A DNA stretch of 64,000 bases from Buchnera aphidicola (Cavariella theobaldi) (GCF_964059165.1 NZ_OZ060413.1:434001-498000); one strand, 5' to 3'. Positions 1-10,541 are shown, numbered from the stretch's first letter. The notes: generated from the letters alone by a model not told the origin. Translations and numbers: made by a program.

Positions 1-1032
1 AAAATAGGATATGCCGGGGATATTATTGCTATCACTGGATTAAATAAACTGAATATTTCAGATACTATATGCCATCCTGAAAATTTAAAACCTCTTCCCG
101 CGCTTATTGTTGATGAACCAACAGTAAACATGTTTTTTTCTGTAAATACTTCTCCTTTTTCTGGAAAAGAAGGAAAATATATTACATCTCGTCAAATTTT
201 GGAAAGATTAAAAAAAGAAACTATACATAATATTGCTTTACAAATTAAGGAAACAAAAAATGCAAATATTTTTTCCGTTTCTGGGCGTGGAGAATTGCAT
301 TTAGCAATATTAATTGAAAATATGCGCCGTGAAGGTTTTGAATTAGAAGTATCTCGTCCAAAAATAATTTTTAGAGAATCTAATAATATCATAGAAGAAC
401 CTTTTGAAAATGTTATTTTAGATATTGAAGATCGACACCAAGGCAATGTAATGCAATTTATTGGCGAAAGACGAGGTGATTTAAAAAATATGACAATCGA
501 TATCCAAAATAGAGTGCGTCTTGAATACATACTGTCAAGTCGCGCTTTAATTGGATTTCGCGCAGAATTTATGAGTATAACATCGGGCACGGGGCTATGC
601 TACTCCTCTTTTAGTCATTATAACACATTACAAAAGAATGATATCGGACAAAGAAAGAATGGAGTATTAATTTCTAATGGAACAGGTATGACAGTTGGTT
701 TTGCATTATTTAATTTACAAGAACGAGGTAAATTATTTATAGGGCATGGCACTCAAGTCTATGAGGGTCAAATCATTGGCATACATAATCGTGCTAACGA
801 TTTAACAGTAAACTGTTTAACTGGAAAAAAACTAACTAATATGAGAGCTTCTGGAACAGATGAAGCTATCACATTAACTACTGCCATCAATTTAACATTA
901 GAAGAATCTTTAAGTTTTATTAATGATGATGAATTAGTAGAAATTACTCCTCATTCAATACGTTTACGTAAAAGATATTTAACTGAAAGCATAAGAAAAA
1001 ATTCTTATAGAAAAAAAAATAATACAATATAA
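1..1032 (+). CDS. typA: GTPase TypA/BipA, 3' part (5' end outside window)
   Basis: The reading frame is open from base 1 and closes with TAA at 1030-1032, giving about 343 codons of a family that is normally about 600 residues. The GTPase G domain lies upstream of the window. What is visible matches the elongation-factor-like domain III, the domain V region and the BipA-specific C-terminal domain: a segment with SGRGELHLAILIE, then RSRALIGFR-type and GTDEAI motifs. BipA is a ribosome-associated translational GTPase that helps 50S assembly and stress adaptation. An internal ATG at 130 is not the start, because homologous sequence continues upstream of it. Confidence 0.95.
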   Translation, partial: KIGYAGDIIAITGLNKLNISDTICHPENLKPLPALIVDEPTVNMFFSVNTSPFSGKEGKYITSRQILERLKKETIHNIALQIKETKNANIFSVSGRGELHLAILIENMRREGFELEVSRPKIIFRESNNIIEEPFENVILDIEDRHQGNVMQFIGERRGDLKNMTIDIQNRVRLEYILSSRALIGFRAEFMSITSGTGLCYSSFSHYNTLQKNDIGQRKNGVLISNGTGMTVGFALFNLQERGKLFIGHGTQVYEGQIIGIHNRANDLTVNCLTGKKLTNMRASGTDEAITLTTAINLTLEESLSFINDDELVEITPHSIRLRKRYLTESIRKNSYRKKNNTI

Positions 1033-1056
1033 AATTGTTTAGAGAACATTATATAT

Positions 1057-1088
1057 TATATAATTCTATCTAAAAATAGAATTATATA
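1057..1088 (+). terminator. Hairpin after typA
   Basis: A perfect 13-bp inverted repeat (arms 1057-1069 and 1076-1088) with a 6-nt loop lies 25 bases after the typA stop and before the convergent gmk 3' end. It is AT-only except for one G-C pair and has no clean T-run, so it is at best a weak or bidirectional transcription stop. Confidence 0.4.
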
Positions 1089-1162
1089 AAAATATTCATG
1101 AACTTCTTATTCCTATAATATAGTTTCGTTTACACTTTAAAAAATTTTGTCCATTTATCATG

Positions 1163-1786
1163 TTATATTTTTAATAAATTTGAAATTAAAGCATGATATT
1201 TATTTTTTTGATAAGATAGTCTAAAATGTTCCGCAGAAATAATTTTTTTTAAATCATCAATCGCTTTTTTAAAATCGTCATTAATAATTAAATAATCATA
1301 TTCGATATAATGACGCATTTCTTCAATAGATTTTTCCATTCTTCTATGAATAACTACATCACTATCTTGCCCTCTTGATCTTAATCTTTTATACAATTCA
1401 TCTCTAGATGGAGGTAAAACAAAAATACTCTTTGATTCTGGTATTTTGTAACGAATTTGCTCGGCACCCTGCCAATCAATATCCAAAAATACATCAATTC
1501 CTGACATCATCATTTTTTCTATTAAATATCGAGATGTACCATAATAATGATTAAACACTTTTGCATACTCTAAAAAATGTTCATTTTTAATCATTTTTTG
1601 AAATTTTCTATGTGATATAAAATAATAATGTTTTCCATTATATTCTCCTGGGCGTATACTACGAGTAGTATGAGATATTGAAACTTGTATATTATGTAAA
1701 GATTTAGATTTTAATAATTCTTGAATTAAACTAGACTTTCCTGTACCACTAGGGGCGGAAATAATAAAAAGAATACCGTGGGCCAT
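1163..1786 (-). CDS. gmk: Guanylate kinase
   Basis: This 207-residue protein matches the usual guanylate kinase length. It phosphorylates GMP/dGMP to GDP/dGDP with ATP in the cytosol, an essential step in nucleotide supply. The P-loop [10 protein letters not shown] is at residues 10-19, followed by the GMP-binding region with SHTTR..RPGE and HYYF motifs around 38-57 and the D-I-D-W-Q-G-A segment near 103. The start is the ATG at 1786. It converges with typA and precedes ygfZ-type sequence on the same strand. Confidence 0.97.
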   Translation of the reverse strand: MAHGILFIISAPSGTGKSSLIQELLKSKSLHNIQVSISHTTRSIRPGEYNGKHYYFISHRKFQKMIKNEHFLEYAKVFNHYYGTSRYLIEKMMMSGIDVFLDIDWQGAEQIRYKIPESKSIFVLPPSRDELYKRLRSRGQDSDVVIHRRMEKSIEEMRHYIEYDYLIINDDFKKAIDDLKKIISAEHFRLSYQKNKYHALISNLLKI

Positions 1787-1904
1787 GATATTTTCAACAT
1801 ATGCTATAAATGGTTACAGGATAAAAAATATAAAAACTATAATACAATGCGAAAAAACTTTATATCAAAATATATTACATAAAATATAAAATGTATTAAA
1901 ATGT

Positions 1905-2864
1905 TTAATATTTTTTAAAAAAAATTTTTTCAAATTGATTAATTCTAAATATATTATTATTATGTACTGGTTTATCTAAAACTACCTGTATCCATATTGT
2001 AGATTTTTTAAGGTGTACAAAAGACAAAAGAACACCAATTTTATACCATGTTTTTTCAATTTTCATTTCAATTAAAGAACCAATTGAAGGAATAATATGT
2101 TTTTTACCTTTTAAAATACATAAAAAACGTTTATTGAGATTCCTAAAATGTATTCGAGCTATTATTTCTTGCCCATAATAACATCCTTTCTGAAAATTAA
2201 TAGCTTGAAGAAATTCTAAATTAATAGATTGTGGTATAAATTTTGCAGATGAAGCATCATCTATAATCGGTATTTGTGATTCTATATCCAAAGATAACCA
2301 TTGTTTGCTATCATTTAAAAAAATTTTTTTACCCATTCTCTCTTTTAACCAACAGACATTTTGTATCGATAAGATTAATAAAAATCGCTCAGATGGATTT
2401 TGAAACCAAAGAATTATTGCTTTTTTATTCTGTATAATTGGAGTGGTTTGATCTGGTATTTTTTCAAATATAGTTAATAATATAAGTCTGGCATCATATC
2501 CAGCTAATCCTAACAAACACACATCATTATTTTTTTTAATTATGACTCGAGAAAATATTGAATATTTCCTTAATTGTTTTATTTGATTTTCTACAACACT
2601 TGAACGTTCAATATAAGCATAATAATTATTATAATGAAATAAATACATTACACTCCATACCTTTCCGTTAAAATTGCAATGAGCAGATAAAACATAATGT
2701 GTTTGTTTTAATGAATACACATCGACTGTTAACTGATCTTGTAAATATTTTTTACTATCTTTACCTTCAACTAGAACTAAAGACCAATCCTCTAGTAGCA
2801 TTAAAGTTGCTGGTAACTGATATGAAGGATAAACAGTATTCGATGAAAAACTTGATAATGACAT
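1905..2864 (-). CDS. ygfZ: Folate-dependent Fe-S cluster maintenance protein YgfZ
   Basis: This is a GcvT-like folate-binding protein involved in repair or assembly of certain Fe-S proteins (MiaB, encoded nearby, is a known YgfZ-dependent enzyme in E. coli) and in tRNA modification. The family signature K-G-C-Y-x-G-Q-E is intact, with its essential Cys at residue 228, the same number as in E. coli. I start at the ATG at 2864 (319 aa). An in-frame TTG four codons upstream at 2876 overlaps the G-rich Shine-Dalgarno (GGGGGAG, 2867-2873) and is unlikely to be used. Confidence 0.93.
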   Translation of the reverse strand: MSLSSFSSNTVYPSYQLPATLMLLEDWSLVLVEGKDSKKYLQDQLTVDVYSLKQTHYVLSAHCNFNGKVWSVMYLFHYNNYYAYIERSSVVENQIKQLRKYSIFSRVIIKKNNDVCLLGLAGYDARLILLTIFEKIPDQTTPIIQNKKAIILWFQNPSERFLLILSIQNVCWLKERMGKKIFLNDSKQWLSLDIESQIPIIDDASSAKFIPQSINLEFLQAINFQKGCYYGQEIIARIHFRNLNKRFLCILKGKKHIIPSIGSLIEMKIEKTWYKIGVLLSFVHLKKSTIWIQVVLDKPVHNNNIFRINQFEKIFFKKY

Positions 2865-2986
2865 ATACTCCCCCAAAAAAAAATAGTTTTGTCATTTTTT
2901 ATAATAAAAATAAATAAACTTATATTATTAAATATATAATTCAATCAAAATAAAATTATCTATATATAAAAGAGAATGATTCAATT

Positions 2987-4085
2987 ATGCAAGAAAAAAA
3001 AAATATCACTAATCAAATAAATCAATTTATTCAACGTGTAAAATATTTAAAGAGGTATCTTTGAATATAATAAAAAAAGAATACGTCTGAAAGAAATTAA
3101 TTATGAATTACTATCACCTAATATTTGGAAAATACAAAAATCTATACAAAAATTAAATAAAGAAAAATCAAAATTGTATTTTATCGTAAATAATATTAAA
3201 AAAGTAGAAAAAAAAATAAATGAAACAATTTTTTTTTTCCGCTTGTCTATAGAAGAAAAAGATAGTTCTATCTTAAAGGATATTCTTCTCGAACTAACAA
3301 AAATAGAAAACAAAATAAAAAATATCGAATTTTATTCTATGTTTTCTAGAAAAAATGATAACTGTAATTGCTATATGGATATACAATCAGGATCAGGAGG
3401 AACAGAGGCTCAAGATTGGGCTCAAATGTTGCTTCGAATGTACTTAAAATGGATCGAGAAAAAAAAATTTAAAACAGAAATTATCGCAGAATCTTCGGGA
3501 GAAATAGTTGGTATCAAATCCACTACAATTAAAATATTTGGAAAATATGCTTTTGGATGGTTACGAACAGAAACCGGTGTTCATCGTTTAATTAGAAAAA
3601 GTCCTTTTGATTCAGGAAAAAGACGTCATACTTCATTTAGTTCTGTTTTTGTATATCCAGATATTGATAGCCCTATCTTTATTGATATTGATATATCTGA
3701 TCTAAGAATAGATGTATATCGTTCTTCTGGTGCCGGAGGTCAACATGTTAATAAAACAGAATCGGCTGTGCGTATTACACATTTACCTACCAATGTTGTA
3801 ACGCAATGTCAAAACAATCGTTCACAGCACAAAAATAAAGAACAAGCAATGAAACAAATGAAAGCTAAATTATATGAAATACAAAAACAAAAAAAACAAG
3901 ATGAAAAAAAAATATTAGAAAAAACTAAATCTGATATTACATGGGGTAGTCAAATACGATCTTATATATTAGACAATTCAAAAGTAAAAGATTTACGTAC
4001 TGGTATTGAAAAAAATGATGTCCAATCTGTATTAGATGGCGATTTGGATGATTTTATTGAAAATAGCTTAAAAATGGGATTATAA
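2987..4085 (+). CDS. prfB: Peptide chain release factor 2 with programmed +1 frameshift
   Basis: RF2 reads UAA and UGA stops and triggers peptide release. The gene is join(2987..3061, 3063..4085). A 25-codon leader frame ends at CTT-TGA (3059-3064); slipping +1 at CTT skips T3062 and continues in the main frame. The product is 365 residues, exactly the E. coli length. The SPF stop-recognition tripeptide falls at 205-207 and the catalytic GGQ at 250-252, both at the E. coli positions. An internal Shine-Dalgarno-like AGAGG (3051-3055) sits 3 nt before the slip codon, as in E. coli. The site makes RF2 autoregulatory. lysS follows after 4 nt, the conserved prfB-lysS pair. Confidence 0.96.
3051..3064 (+). 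promoter_or_regulatory. prfB: prfB programmed frameshift site
   Basis: The site consists of the SD-like AGAGG, a TAT spacer codon, the slippery CTT and an in-frame TGA followed by A. Spacing is the same as in E. coli. The SD element has one G fewer in its run, and the base after the stop is A rather than the C found in the E. coli site. Confidence 0.93.
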
Positions 4086-4089
4086 AATA

Positions 4090-5589
4090 ATGACACAAGA
4101 TAAGAGCATTAATGCTGATAATAATCAAAACGAAATCAGAAAAAAAAAGTTAATTGACATGAAAAAAAATGGATTTTCTTTTCCTAATCAATTTAAAAAA
4201 AATATGTCATTACAAGACATACGCAAAAAATATGAAAATAAAACAATTGTAGAACTTAAAAAATTAAATATAAATTTTTCTATTGCTGGTCGTATGATAC
4301 AAAAACGTATTATGGGACAAGCAACTTTTTTTACATTACAAGAGATGCACAGTACTATACAGCTGTATATAAAAGACCATAAAGATCATAAAGATCATAA
4401 AAAAAATTATAAAAAATGGGATATAGGAGATATATTAAGCGCAACAGGTACTTTATTTAAAACAAAAACAGGAGAATTATCTATTTTTTGCAGCGAGATA
4501 AACATCCTAACAAAATCTTTAAAACCATTACCAGATAAATTTCATGGTTTAGCAAATCAAGAAAAGCGTTATAGACAAAGATATCTAGATTTAATAAGTA
4601 ATAAAAAATTATTTCATCTCTTCAAAAAAAGATCTGATATTATCATAAAAATTAGAAATTTTATGATAGAAAAAAATTTTTTAGAGGTTGAAACACCGAT
4701 GTTACAAAACATGCCGGGTGGAGCAGTAGCGCGCCCATTTATTACATATCATAATGAACTTAATATGAATATGTATTTAAGAGTTGCACCAGAACTATAT
4801 CTTAAACAGCTAGTTATAGGTGGATTTGAGCGTATTTTTGAGCTTAATAGAAATTTTCGTAATGAAGGAATATCTGCTCGACATAATCCGGAATTTACTA
4901 TGATGGAAGCTTATATGGCTTATTCCAATTATAAAGATATGATAAAAATCATAGAAGAATTATGTCAAAACATAGCTATGTTTCTTTTTAAAAAAAATAC
5001 CGTAAAATATCATAAATATTTACTCGATTTTAAAAAGCCATTTTGCCAATTAAGTATGACGGATGCTATTCTAAAATTTTATCCAGAAATTCATGCGAAT
5101 GAATTAAAAGATATAAAAAAAATAAAAAATATCGCAAAAAAAATGGGAATTCTTACTTATGATGAATGGACACTTGGTAAAATACAAAATGAAATTTTTG
5201 AAAAAAATATTGAAAAAAAACTTATTCAACCTACTTTTATTACTCATTATCCAGTTGAAGTATCTCCACTTGCAAGACGAAACGACTTAAATCATAATGT
5301 TACTGATAGATTTGAATTATTTATCGCAGGGTATGAAATAGCAAATGGATTTTCAGAATTAAATGATGTTGAAGATCAAAAAAATAGATTTTTAAAACAA
5401 ATTACAACACTAAAAAATGAAAAAAATAAATGTTTATTTTATGATAAAGATTATATAGAAGCACTAAAATATGGCCTTCCTCCTACTTCAGGCATGGGTA
5501 TAGGTATTGATCGATTAATTATGATTTTTACTAACCAAACTAGTATTCGTGATGTTATTTTATTCCCTACTCTCCGTTCAATTGAATAA
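4090..5589 (+). CDS. lysS: Lysine-tRNA ligase (class II)
   Basis: This 499-residue protein charges tRNA-Lys. It has an N-terminal OB-fold anticodon-binding domain (about residues 60-150) and a class II catalytic core. Motif 2 is FRNEGISARHNPEF (about residues 257-270) and motif 3 is the terminal GIGIDRL segment. The ATG at 4090 lies 4 nt after prfB. Oddity: residues 95-103 are a triple Lys-Asp-His repeat encoded by a 9-bp tandem repeat (4372-4398) in an OB-fold loop, where E. coli has unrelated sequence. Confidence 0.98.
   Translation: MTQDKSINADNNQNEIRKKKLIDMKKNGFSFPNQFKKNMSLQDIRKKYENKTIVELKKLNINFSIAGRMIQKRIMGQATFFTLQEMHSTIQLYIKDHKDHKDHKKNYKKWDIGDILSATGTLFKTKTGELSIFCSEINILTKSLKPLPDKFHGLANQEKRYRQRYLDLISNKKLFHLFKKRSDIIIKIRNFMIEKNFLEVETPMLQNMPGGAVARPFITYHNELNMNMYLRVAPELYLKQLVIGGFERIFELNRNFRNEGISARHNPEFTMMEAYMAYSNYKDMIKIIEELCQNIAMFLFKKNTVKYHKYLLDFKKPFCQLSMTDAILKFYPEIHANELKDIKKIKNIAKKMGILTYDEWTLGKIQNEIFEKNIEKKLIQPTFITHYPVEVSPLARRNDLNHNVTDRFELFIAGYEIANGFSELNDVEDQKNRFLKQITTLKNEKNKCLFYDKDYIEALKYGLPPTSGMGIGIDRLIMIFTNQTSIRDVILFPTLRSIE
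4372..4398 (+). repeat. 9-bp tandem repeat x3 inside lysS
   Basis: Three near-identical copies of AAAGAYCAT encode (Lys-Asp-His)3. The repeat length is a multiple of three, so copy-number change keeps the reading frame. Confidence 0.9.
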
Positions 5590-5604
5590 AAAAGAGATAT
5601 AATT

Positions 5605-6867
5605 ATGCCTCAGTTACTGACAAATACTAAAAATAATCTCAATATAAAAAATATAAAATTATTAATACATAAATACCCATCTCCATTCTGGATATATGAT
5701 GCTCATATAATTTATAAAAAAATTAATTTATTAAAAAAATTTGATATTATTAGATTTGCACAAAAATCTTGCTCTAATACTCACATATTACGTTTAATGA
5801 GAAATAATAATGTCAAAATAGATGCAGTATCTTTAGGAGAAATCGAGCGGGCTTTATGTGCAGGATTTAATCCTCAAAATAATGAAATCGTTTTTACAGC
5901 AGATCTATTTGATCACGAAACTTTATCTAAAATAGTCAATTTTAAAATACCTGTAAATGCCGGCTCTTTAGATATGTTAGAACAACTAGGACAAAAATCT
6001 CCAGGTCATCATATTTGGTTAAGAATTAATCCTGGATTTGGTTATGGACACAGTAAAAAAACGAATACTGGTGGGGAGAATAGCAAACATGGAATTTGGA
6101 ATCCTTATTTAGCATTACCTATTATTCATAAATACCAATTAAAATTAATAGGGTTACATATTCATATTGGTTCTGGTGTAAATTATGAGCATCTTGAAAA
6201 AGTATGCCAATCTATGATAAACAATGCATTAAAAATAAATCAAAAAATATCATATATTTCTGCTGGTGGAGGCTTACCAATACCTTATACATTTAACGAA
6301 AAACCCATTGATATCAATAAATACTTTGAGATATGGAATCTTGCTAAAAAAAAAATCTCTGATTGTTTAAATACAAAAATTGAATTAGAGATTGAACCTG
6401 GAAGGTTTTTAGTTGCTGAATCGGGCATGCTCATAACACAAGTAAGAGTAGTAAAAAAAATGGGTAATAAAAATTTTGTCTTGGTTGATGCTGGATTCAA
6501 TGATTTAATGCGACCTGCTATGTATGGTAGTTATCATCATATTTCAGTCATAGCTTCAAATAATAGAAAAATAGATGAAAAAAATACTATCGATACTATT
6601 GTAGGCGGACCATTATGTGAATCTGGTGATATTTTTACGCAAGAAGAAGGGGGGTCGGTAAAAACGAGAAAGTTACCTATTATATATGTAGGTGATTATT
6701 TAATCTTTCATGACACAGGAGCGTATGGCTCTTCAATGTCATCGAATTATAATACTAGACCCTTAATTCCTGAAATATTATTAGAAAACAAAAAGTTTCG
6801 CATGATTAGAAGACGTCAAACGATTCAAGAAATATTAAGTCTAGAGAATAATATTGAATATAATTAA
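5605..6867 (+). CDS. lysA: Diaminopimelate decarboxylase
   Basis: This enzyme carries out the last step of lysine synthesis, meso-diaminopimelate to L-lysine plus CO2, and depends on PLP. The 420-residue protein is a fold-III PLP enzyme. The Schiff-base Lys is K54 in FAQKS, the same position as in E. coli. HIGSG (about 187-191), EPGR (about 265-268) and the C-terminal CESGD motif, which supplies the active-site Cys of the dimer partner, are all intact. The start ATG at 5605 has an AGAGAT ribosome-binding site. With asd also present, the window supports lysine provision by the symbiont. Confidence 0.97.
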   Translation: MPQLLTNTKNNLNIKNIKLLIHKYPSPFWIYDAHIIYKKINLLKKFDIIRFAQKSCSNTHILRLMRNNNVKIDAVSLGEIERALCAGFNPQNNEIVFTADLFDHETLSKIVNFKIPVNAGSLDMLEQLGQKSPGHHIWLRINPGFGYGHSKKTNTGGENSKHGIWNPYLALPIIHKYQLKLIGLHIHIGSGVNYEHLEKVCQSMINNALKINQKISYISAGGGLPIPYTFNEKPIDINKYFEIWNLAKKKISDCLNTKIELEIEPGRFLVAESGMLITQVRVVKKMGNKNFVLVDAGFNDLMRPAMYGSYHHISVIASNNRKIDEKNTIDTIVGGPLCESGDIFTQEEGGSVKTRKLPIIYVGDYLIFHDTGAYGSSMSSNYNTRPLIPEILLENKKFRMIRRRQTIQEILSLENNIEYN

Positions 6868-6910
6868 TTAATAAATGCTGTACTCAAAACCAAGGATTTA
6901 ACTTTAATAC

Positions 6911-7771
6911 ATGTATATAAATTTCCCTCATTTAAATCCTGTTATTTTTTCTATTGGACCCATATCAGCACATTGGTATGGATTCATGTATCTTATTAGT
7001 TTTATCTTTGCACTATGGTATAGAAAAAAAAATAATATTAATAATAAACTATTCAGTAAAAAAGAAGAAGAAATATTGTTATATTATGTTTTTTTAGGAG
7101 CATGTATTGGAGGACGTATTGGATACATTATTTTCTATCATTTTTTATATTTTACGAACCATATATTGTATATATTTGAAATCTGGAAAGGCGGTATGTC
7201 ATTTCATGGAGGTTTAATAGGGGCTATTGCTGTTATTTTTTATTTTTCTCTAAAATATCAAAAAAAATTTTTAGAAATATCTGATTTTATAGTGCCATTA
7301 ATACCATTTGGATTAGGTGCTGGTAGATTAGGAAATTTTATCAATGGTGAATTATGGGGTCGTATTGCACTTAATATACCATTTGCCATGATATTTCCTC
7401 AATCAAGATATGAAGATATTAAATTGACAAAAATATATCCACAATTGCAATCATTATTACATAAGTACGGATCATTACCAAGACATCCTTCTCAATTATA
7501 TGAATTTTTTTTTGAAGGTGTTATATTATTTTTAATTATTTATTTATTTAAAAAAAAAAATCGACCAATAGGTAGTGTGAGTGGTGTATTTTTAATTTCT
7601 TATGGTATATTTCGAATAATAATTGAATTTTTTAGAGAACCTGATCCTCAAATTGGATTATTTTATAATCTTATTACTATGGGGCAAATATTATCTGCAC
7701 CCATGGTTATTACTGGATTGATTATTATTATAAAATCATTTCATAATACTAGAAAAAAACGGCTTATATAG
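6911..7771 (+). CDS. lgt: Prolipoprotein diacylglyceryl transferase
   Basis: This is the inner-membrane enzyme that transfers diacylglycerol from phosphatidylglycerol to the lipobox Cys of prolipoproteins. The protein has 286 residues and multiple hydrophobic segments. The conserved H-G-G is at 99-101, and the family signature [14 protein letters not shown] runs from 138 to 151. An A11 run (7550-7560) lies inside the gene and is in frame. A visible client in the window is CyoA, which has a lipobox. The stop is separated from the thyA start by a single base. Confidence 0.97.
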   Translation: MYINFPHLNPVIFSIGPISAHWYGFMYLISFIFALWYRKKNNINNKLFSKKEEEILLYYVFLGACIGGRIGYIIFYHFLYFTNHILYIFEIWKGGMSFHGGLIGAIAVIFYFSLKYQKKFLEISDFIVPLIPFGLGAGRLGNFINGELWGRIALNIPFAMIFPQSRYEDIKLTKIYPQLQSLLHKYGSLPRHPSQLYEFFFEGVILFLIIYLFKKKNRPIGSVSGVFLISYGIFRIIIEFFREPDPQIGLFYNLITMGQILSAPMVITGLIIIIKSFHNTRKKRLI

Positions 7772-7772
7772 A

Positions 7773-8567
7773 ATGAAACAATACTTGATGTTAATGAAAA
7801 AAATCATTAAACATGGAAATGCAAAAAGCGATCGCACAGGAACGGGCACTTTATCAATTTTTGGATATAATATAAAAATTGATTTAAAGAAAGGTTTTCC
7901 GCTCATTACTACTAAAAAATGTCATATTCCATCAATTATTCATGAATTATTATGGTTTTTAAAAGGTGATACCAACATAAAATATTTACAAGATAACAAG
8001 ATATCGATTTGGAATGATTGGGCAGATAAAAATGGTGATTTAGGTCCAATATACGGCAAACAATGGAGACGCTGGTGCACCGCAAAAGGAAAAAACATTG
8101 ATCAAATAAATAACATATTACACCAATTAAATAATGAACCTAATTCTCGTAGAATTTTAGTCTCCAGTTGGAATCCCGGAGAAATACATAAAATGGCTTT
8201 ACCACCTTGCCATGTATTATTTCAATTTTATGTCCATAAAAAAACATTAAGTTGTCAACTATATCAAAGATCTTGTGACGTATTTCTCGGATTGCCATTT
8301 AATATCGCTAGTTATGCAATATTAATACATATGATTGCTCAGCAATGTAATTTAAAAATTGGACATTTTTTATGGACAGGAGGTGATGTGCATTTATATA
8401 AAAATCATATTGAATTAGCTAAAAAACAAATACAAAGAATACCCAGAGCGCTACCTACACTGACTATCATTAGAAAAGCTAAATCATTATTTGACTATAA
8501 TATTAAAGATTTTAAAATAGAAGGGTATAATGCATACCCACATATTAAAGCTAAAATATCTATCTAA
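7773..8567 (+). CDS. thyA: Thymidylate synthase
   Basis: This enzyme converts dUMP to dTMP using methylene-tetrahydrofolate. It is 264 residues, exactly the E. coli length. The nucleophile is C146 in PPCHVLFQF, and the dUMP-binding [13 protein letters not shown] segment follows. The gene is nearly fused to lgt (1-nt spacing), as in E. coli. Its methylene-THF donor is interconverted by FolD, also encoded in this window. Confidence 0.98.
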   Translation: MKQYLMLMKKIIKHGNAKSDRTGTGTLSIFGYNIKIDLKKGFPLITTKKCHIPSIIHELLWFLKGDTNIKYLQDNKISIWNDWADKNGDLGPIYGKQWRRWCTAKGKNIDQINNILHQLNNEPNSRRILVSSWNPGEIHKMALPPCHVLFQFYVHKKTLSCQLYQRSCDVFLGLPFNIASYAILIHMIAQQCNLKIGHFLWTGGDVHLYKNHIELAKKQIQRIPRALPTLTIIRKAKSLFDYNIKDFKIEGYNAYPHIKAKISI

Positions 8568-8666
8568 GATATTGATAAAGTTTGATTATGACAATATTTT
8601 AAAAATATTTCTGATAATATATATTATATAATCTCTTAATCCTCTAACTAATATTATAAATGAATT

Positions 8667-9986
8667 ATGAAAAAAATATATATTAAAACTTGGGGTTGTC
8701 AAATGAATGAATATGATTCAATCATGATAACCAATCTATTAGAAAAAAAAAATGGTTATAAAACTACTAACATTCCAGAAAAAGCTGACGTTTTAATATT
8801 AAATACTTGCTCTATTAGAGAAAAAGCACAAGAAAAAGTATTTCATCAATTAGGTAGATGGAAAAAATTAAAAAATAAAAATACTTCTATTATTATAGCA
8901 GTAGGAGGCTGCGTAGCCTCTCAGGAGGGTGAAGAAATATTTAAAAGAGCTAATTATGTAGATATAATATTTGGTCCTCAAACATTACATCGATTACCTA
9001 AAATGCTTGGTCAAGTTGAAAAAAATAATCTTTCAATTATGGATATTAGCTTTCCTCTATTAGAAAAGTTTAAAAATACATCGCATTATGAAAAAATAGG
9101 ATATACAGCCTTTATATCTATTATGGAAGGTTGTAATAAGTATTGTTCATTTTGTGTTGTTCCATATACGAGGGGAAGAGAAGTTAGTCGACCATGTGAC
9201 GATATCTTATTTGAAATATCAGAATTAGCAGATAAAGGAGTTCGTGAAATTAATTTATTAGGACAAAATGTTAATGCATATCAAGGATTAACATTTGATG
9301 GAAAAATTTGTTATTTTTCAGAATTATTAAGATTAGTTGCTGAGATTGACGGTATTGATAGAATTCGATTTACTACAAGTAATCCTCTTGAATTTACCGA
9401 TGATATTATTAACGTCTATAGAGATACACCTAAATTAGTTAGTTTTCTTCATCTACCAGTACAAAGTGGTTCTGATAAAATCCTTCAACTCATGAAGCGA
9501 TCATATACTACAGATCAGTATCAAAAAATTATTGAAAAACTAATACATGTTCGACCTAATATTCAAATTAGTTCCGATTTTATTGTTGGATTTCCTGGAG
9601 AATCTGAAAAAGATTTTCAAAAAACTCTAGATTTCATTAATAAAATTAATTTTGATATGAGTTTTAGTTTTATATATTCTCATCGACCAGGAACGCCGGC
9701 ATCTGAAATGATTGATAATACTCCCATAGAAGAGAAAAAAAAACGTTTATATATTTTACAAGATAATATTAACCAAAAAACTATGATTTGGAGTAAAAAA
9801 ATGTTAGGGAGTATACAAAACGTACTCGTAGAAGGAATATCTAAAAAAAACATAATGGAACTATCTGGAAGAACAGAAAACAATAGGATTGTTACTTTTA
9901 AAGGATCTCCTAAGATGATTGGAAAATTTGTTCCATTAAAAATTAAACAGACTCATACACACTTATTAAAAGGCGAAATCATTTAA
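8667..9986 (+). CDS. miaB: tRNA-2-methylthio-N6-isopentenyladenosine37 methylthiotransferase
   Basis: This radical-SAM enzyme adds the 2-methylthio group to i6A37 of tRNAs. It has 439 residues, slightly shorter than the E. coli protein. The first [4Fe-4S] cluster ligands are C11, C48 and C82. The radical-SAM triad CxxxCxxC is C156, C160 and C163. The C-terminal TRAM domain begins around residue 375. miaB is followed directly by ybeY; the ybeZ gene that separates them in E. coli is absent. Confidence 0.97.
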   Translation: MKKIYIKTWGCQMNEYDSIMITNLLEKKNGYKTTNIPEKADVLILNTCSIREKAQEKVFHQLGRWKKLKNKNTSIIIAVGGCVASQEGEEIFKRANYVDIIFGPQTLHRLPKMLGQVEKNNLSIMDISFPLLEKFKNTSHYEKIGYTAFISIMEGCNKYCSFCVVPYTRGREVSRPCDDILFEISELADKGVREINLLGQNVNAYQGLTFDGKICYFSELLRLVAEIDGIDRIRFTTSNPLEFTDDIINVYRDTPKLVSFLHLPVQSGSDKILQLMKRSYTTDQYQKIIEKLIHVRPNIQISSDFIVGFPGESEKDFQKTLDFINKINFDMSFSFIYSHRPGTPASEMIDNTPIEEKKKRLYILQDNINQKTMIWSKKMLGSIQNVLVEGISKKNIMELSGRTENNRIVTFKGSPKMIGKFVPLKIKQTHTHLLKGEII

Positions 9987-9993
9987 AAAAATT

Positions 9994-10460
9994 ATGAAAA
10001 ATATTATTGTACATATTCAAAAAAACTGTCAAAAAACTCAATCTATACCAAATAAGTTATATTTTCAAAAATGGATAAAGAAAGTTTTATATAAAAAAAA
10101 AATACTTATATTATAACAATACGTATTGTAGATGAAAAAGAAATGTCGAATTTAAACTTTACGTATAGACAGTGTAATTTTCCCACAAATATTTTATCCT
10201 TTCAATATAATCAGGTAATAAAAAAAAACCATATATTACTAGGCGATTTAATTCTATGCAAAAATGTTATAGAACAAGAAGCAATAAAATATAAAAAAAA
10301 TATATATTCTCGTTGGGCACATATGATTATACATGGAACATTACATTTATTAGGATATGATCATAAAGAAAAAAATGAAAAATTACAAATGGAAAGTATA
10401 GAAAATAAAATTATGTTATATTTTAATTATCCACTGCCCTATGTATTAAACAATAATTAA
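9994..10460 (+). CDS. ybeY: Endoribonuclease YbeY, frame interrupted at an A10 tract
   Basis: YbeY is a zinc-dependent RNase for 16S rRNA 3' maturation and 70S quality control. The ATG at 9994 opens an N-terminal part (about 36 codons, including QKWIKKVLYK) that stops at 10114. The remainder, from NTYIITIRIVDEKE onward, is in another frame. The switch lies in ten consecutive A's (10093-10102). Adding one A gives 155 residues, the E. coli length, and puts the zinc motif HGTLHLLGYDH at H114/H118/H124. The downstream part shows no decay. Restart at the ATG at 10143 would give 105 residues with the zinc site but no N-terminal third. I infer rescue by RNA-polymerase slippage; pseudogenization or a sequencing error remains possible. 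Confidence 0.88.
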
Positions 10461-10541
10461 TATCTTATAATAACTATTTCCAATAATATTATTCTACCAT
10501 AGAATGGTGTAACGTATTTAAAAAAAATAAATCATAAAAAT

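Noticed and set aside
192-590. Long minus-strand frame within typA and similar antisense frames in pgk, lon, clpX, leuS and others
   Set aside because: They mirror conserved genes on the other strand and show no independent similarity or start signals.
3174-4085. prfB read as a 303-residue gene starting at 3174
   Set aside because: The upstream frame plus the CTT-TGA slip site rebuilds the full 365-residue RF2 with all motifs at the expected positions.
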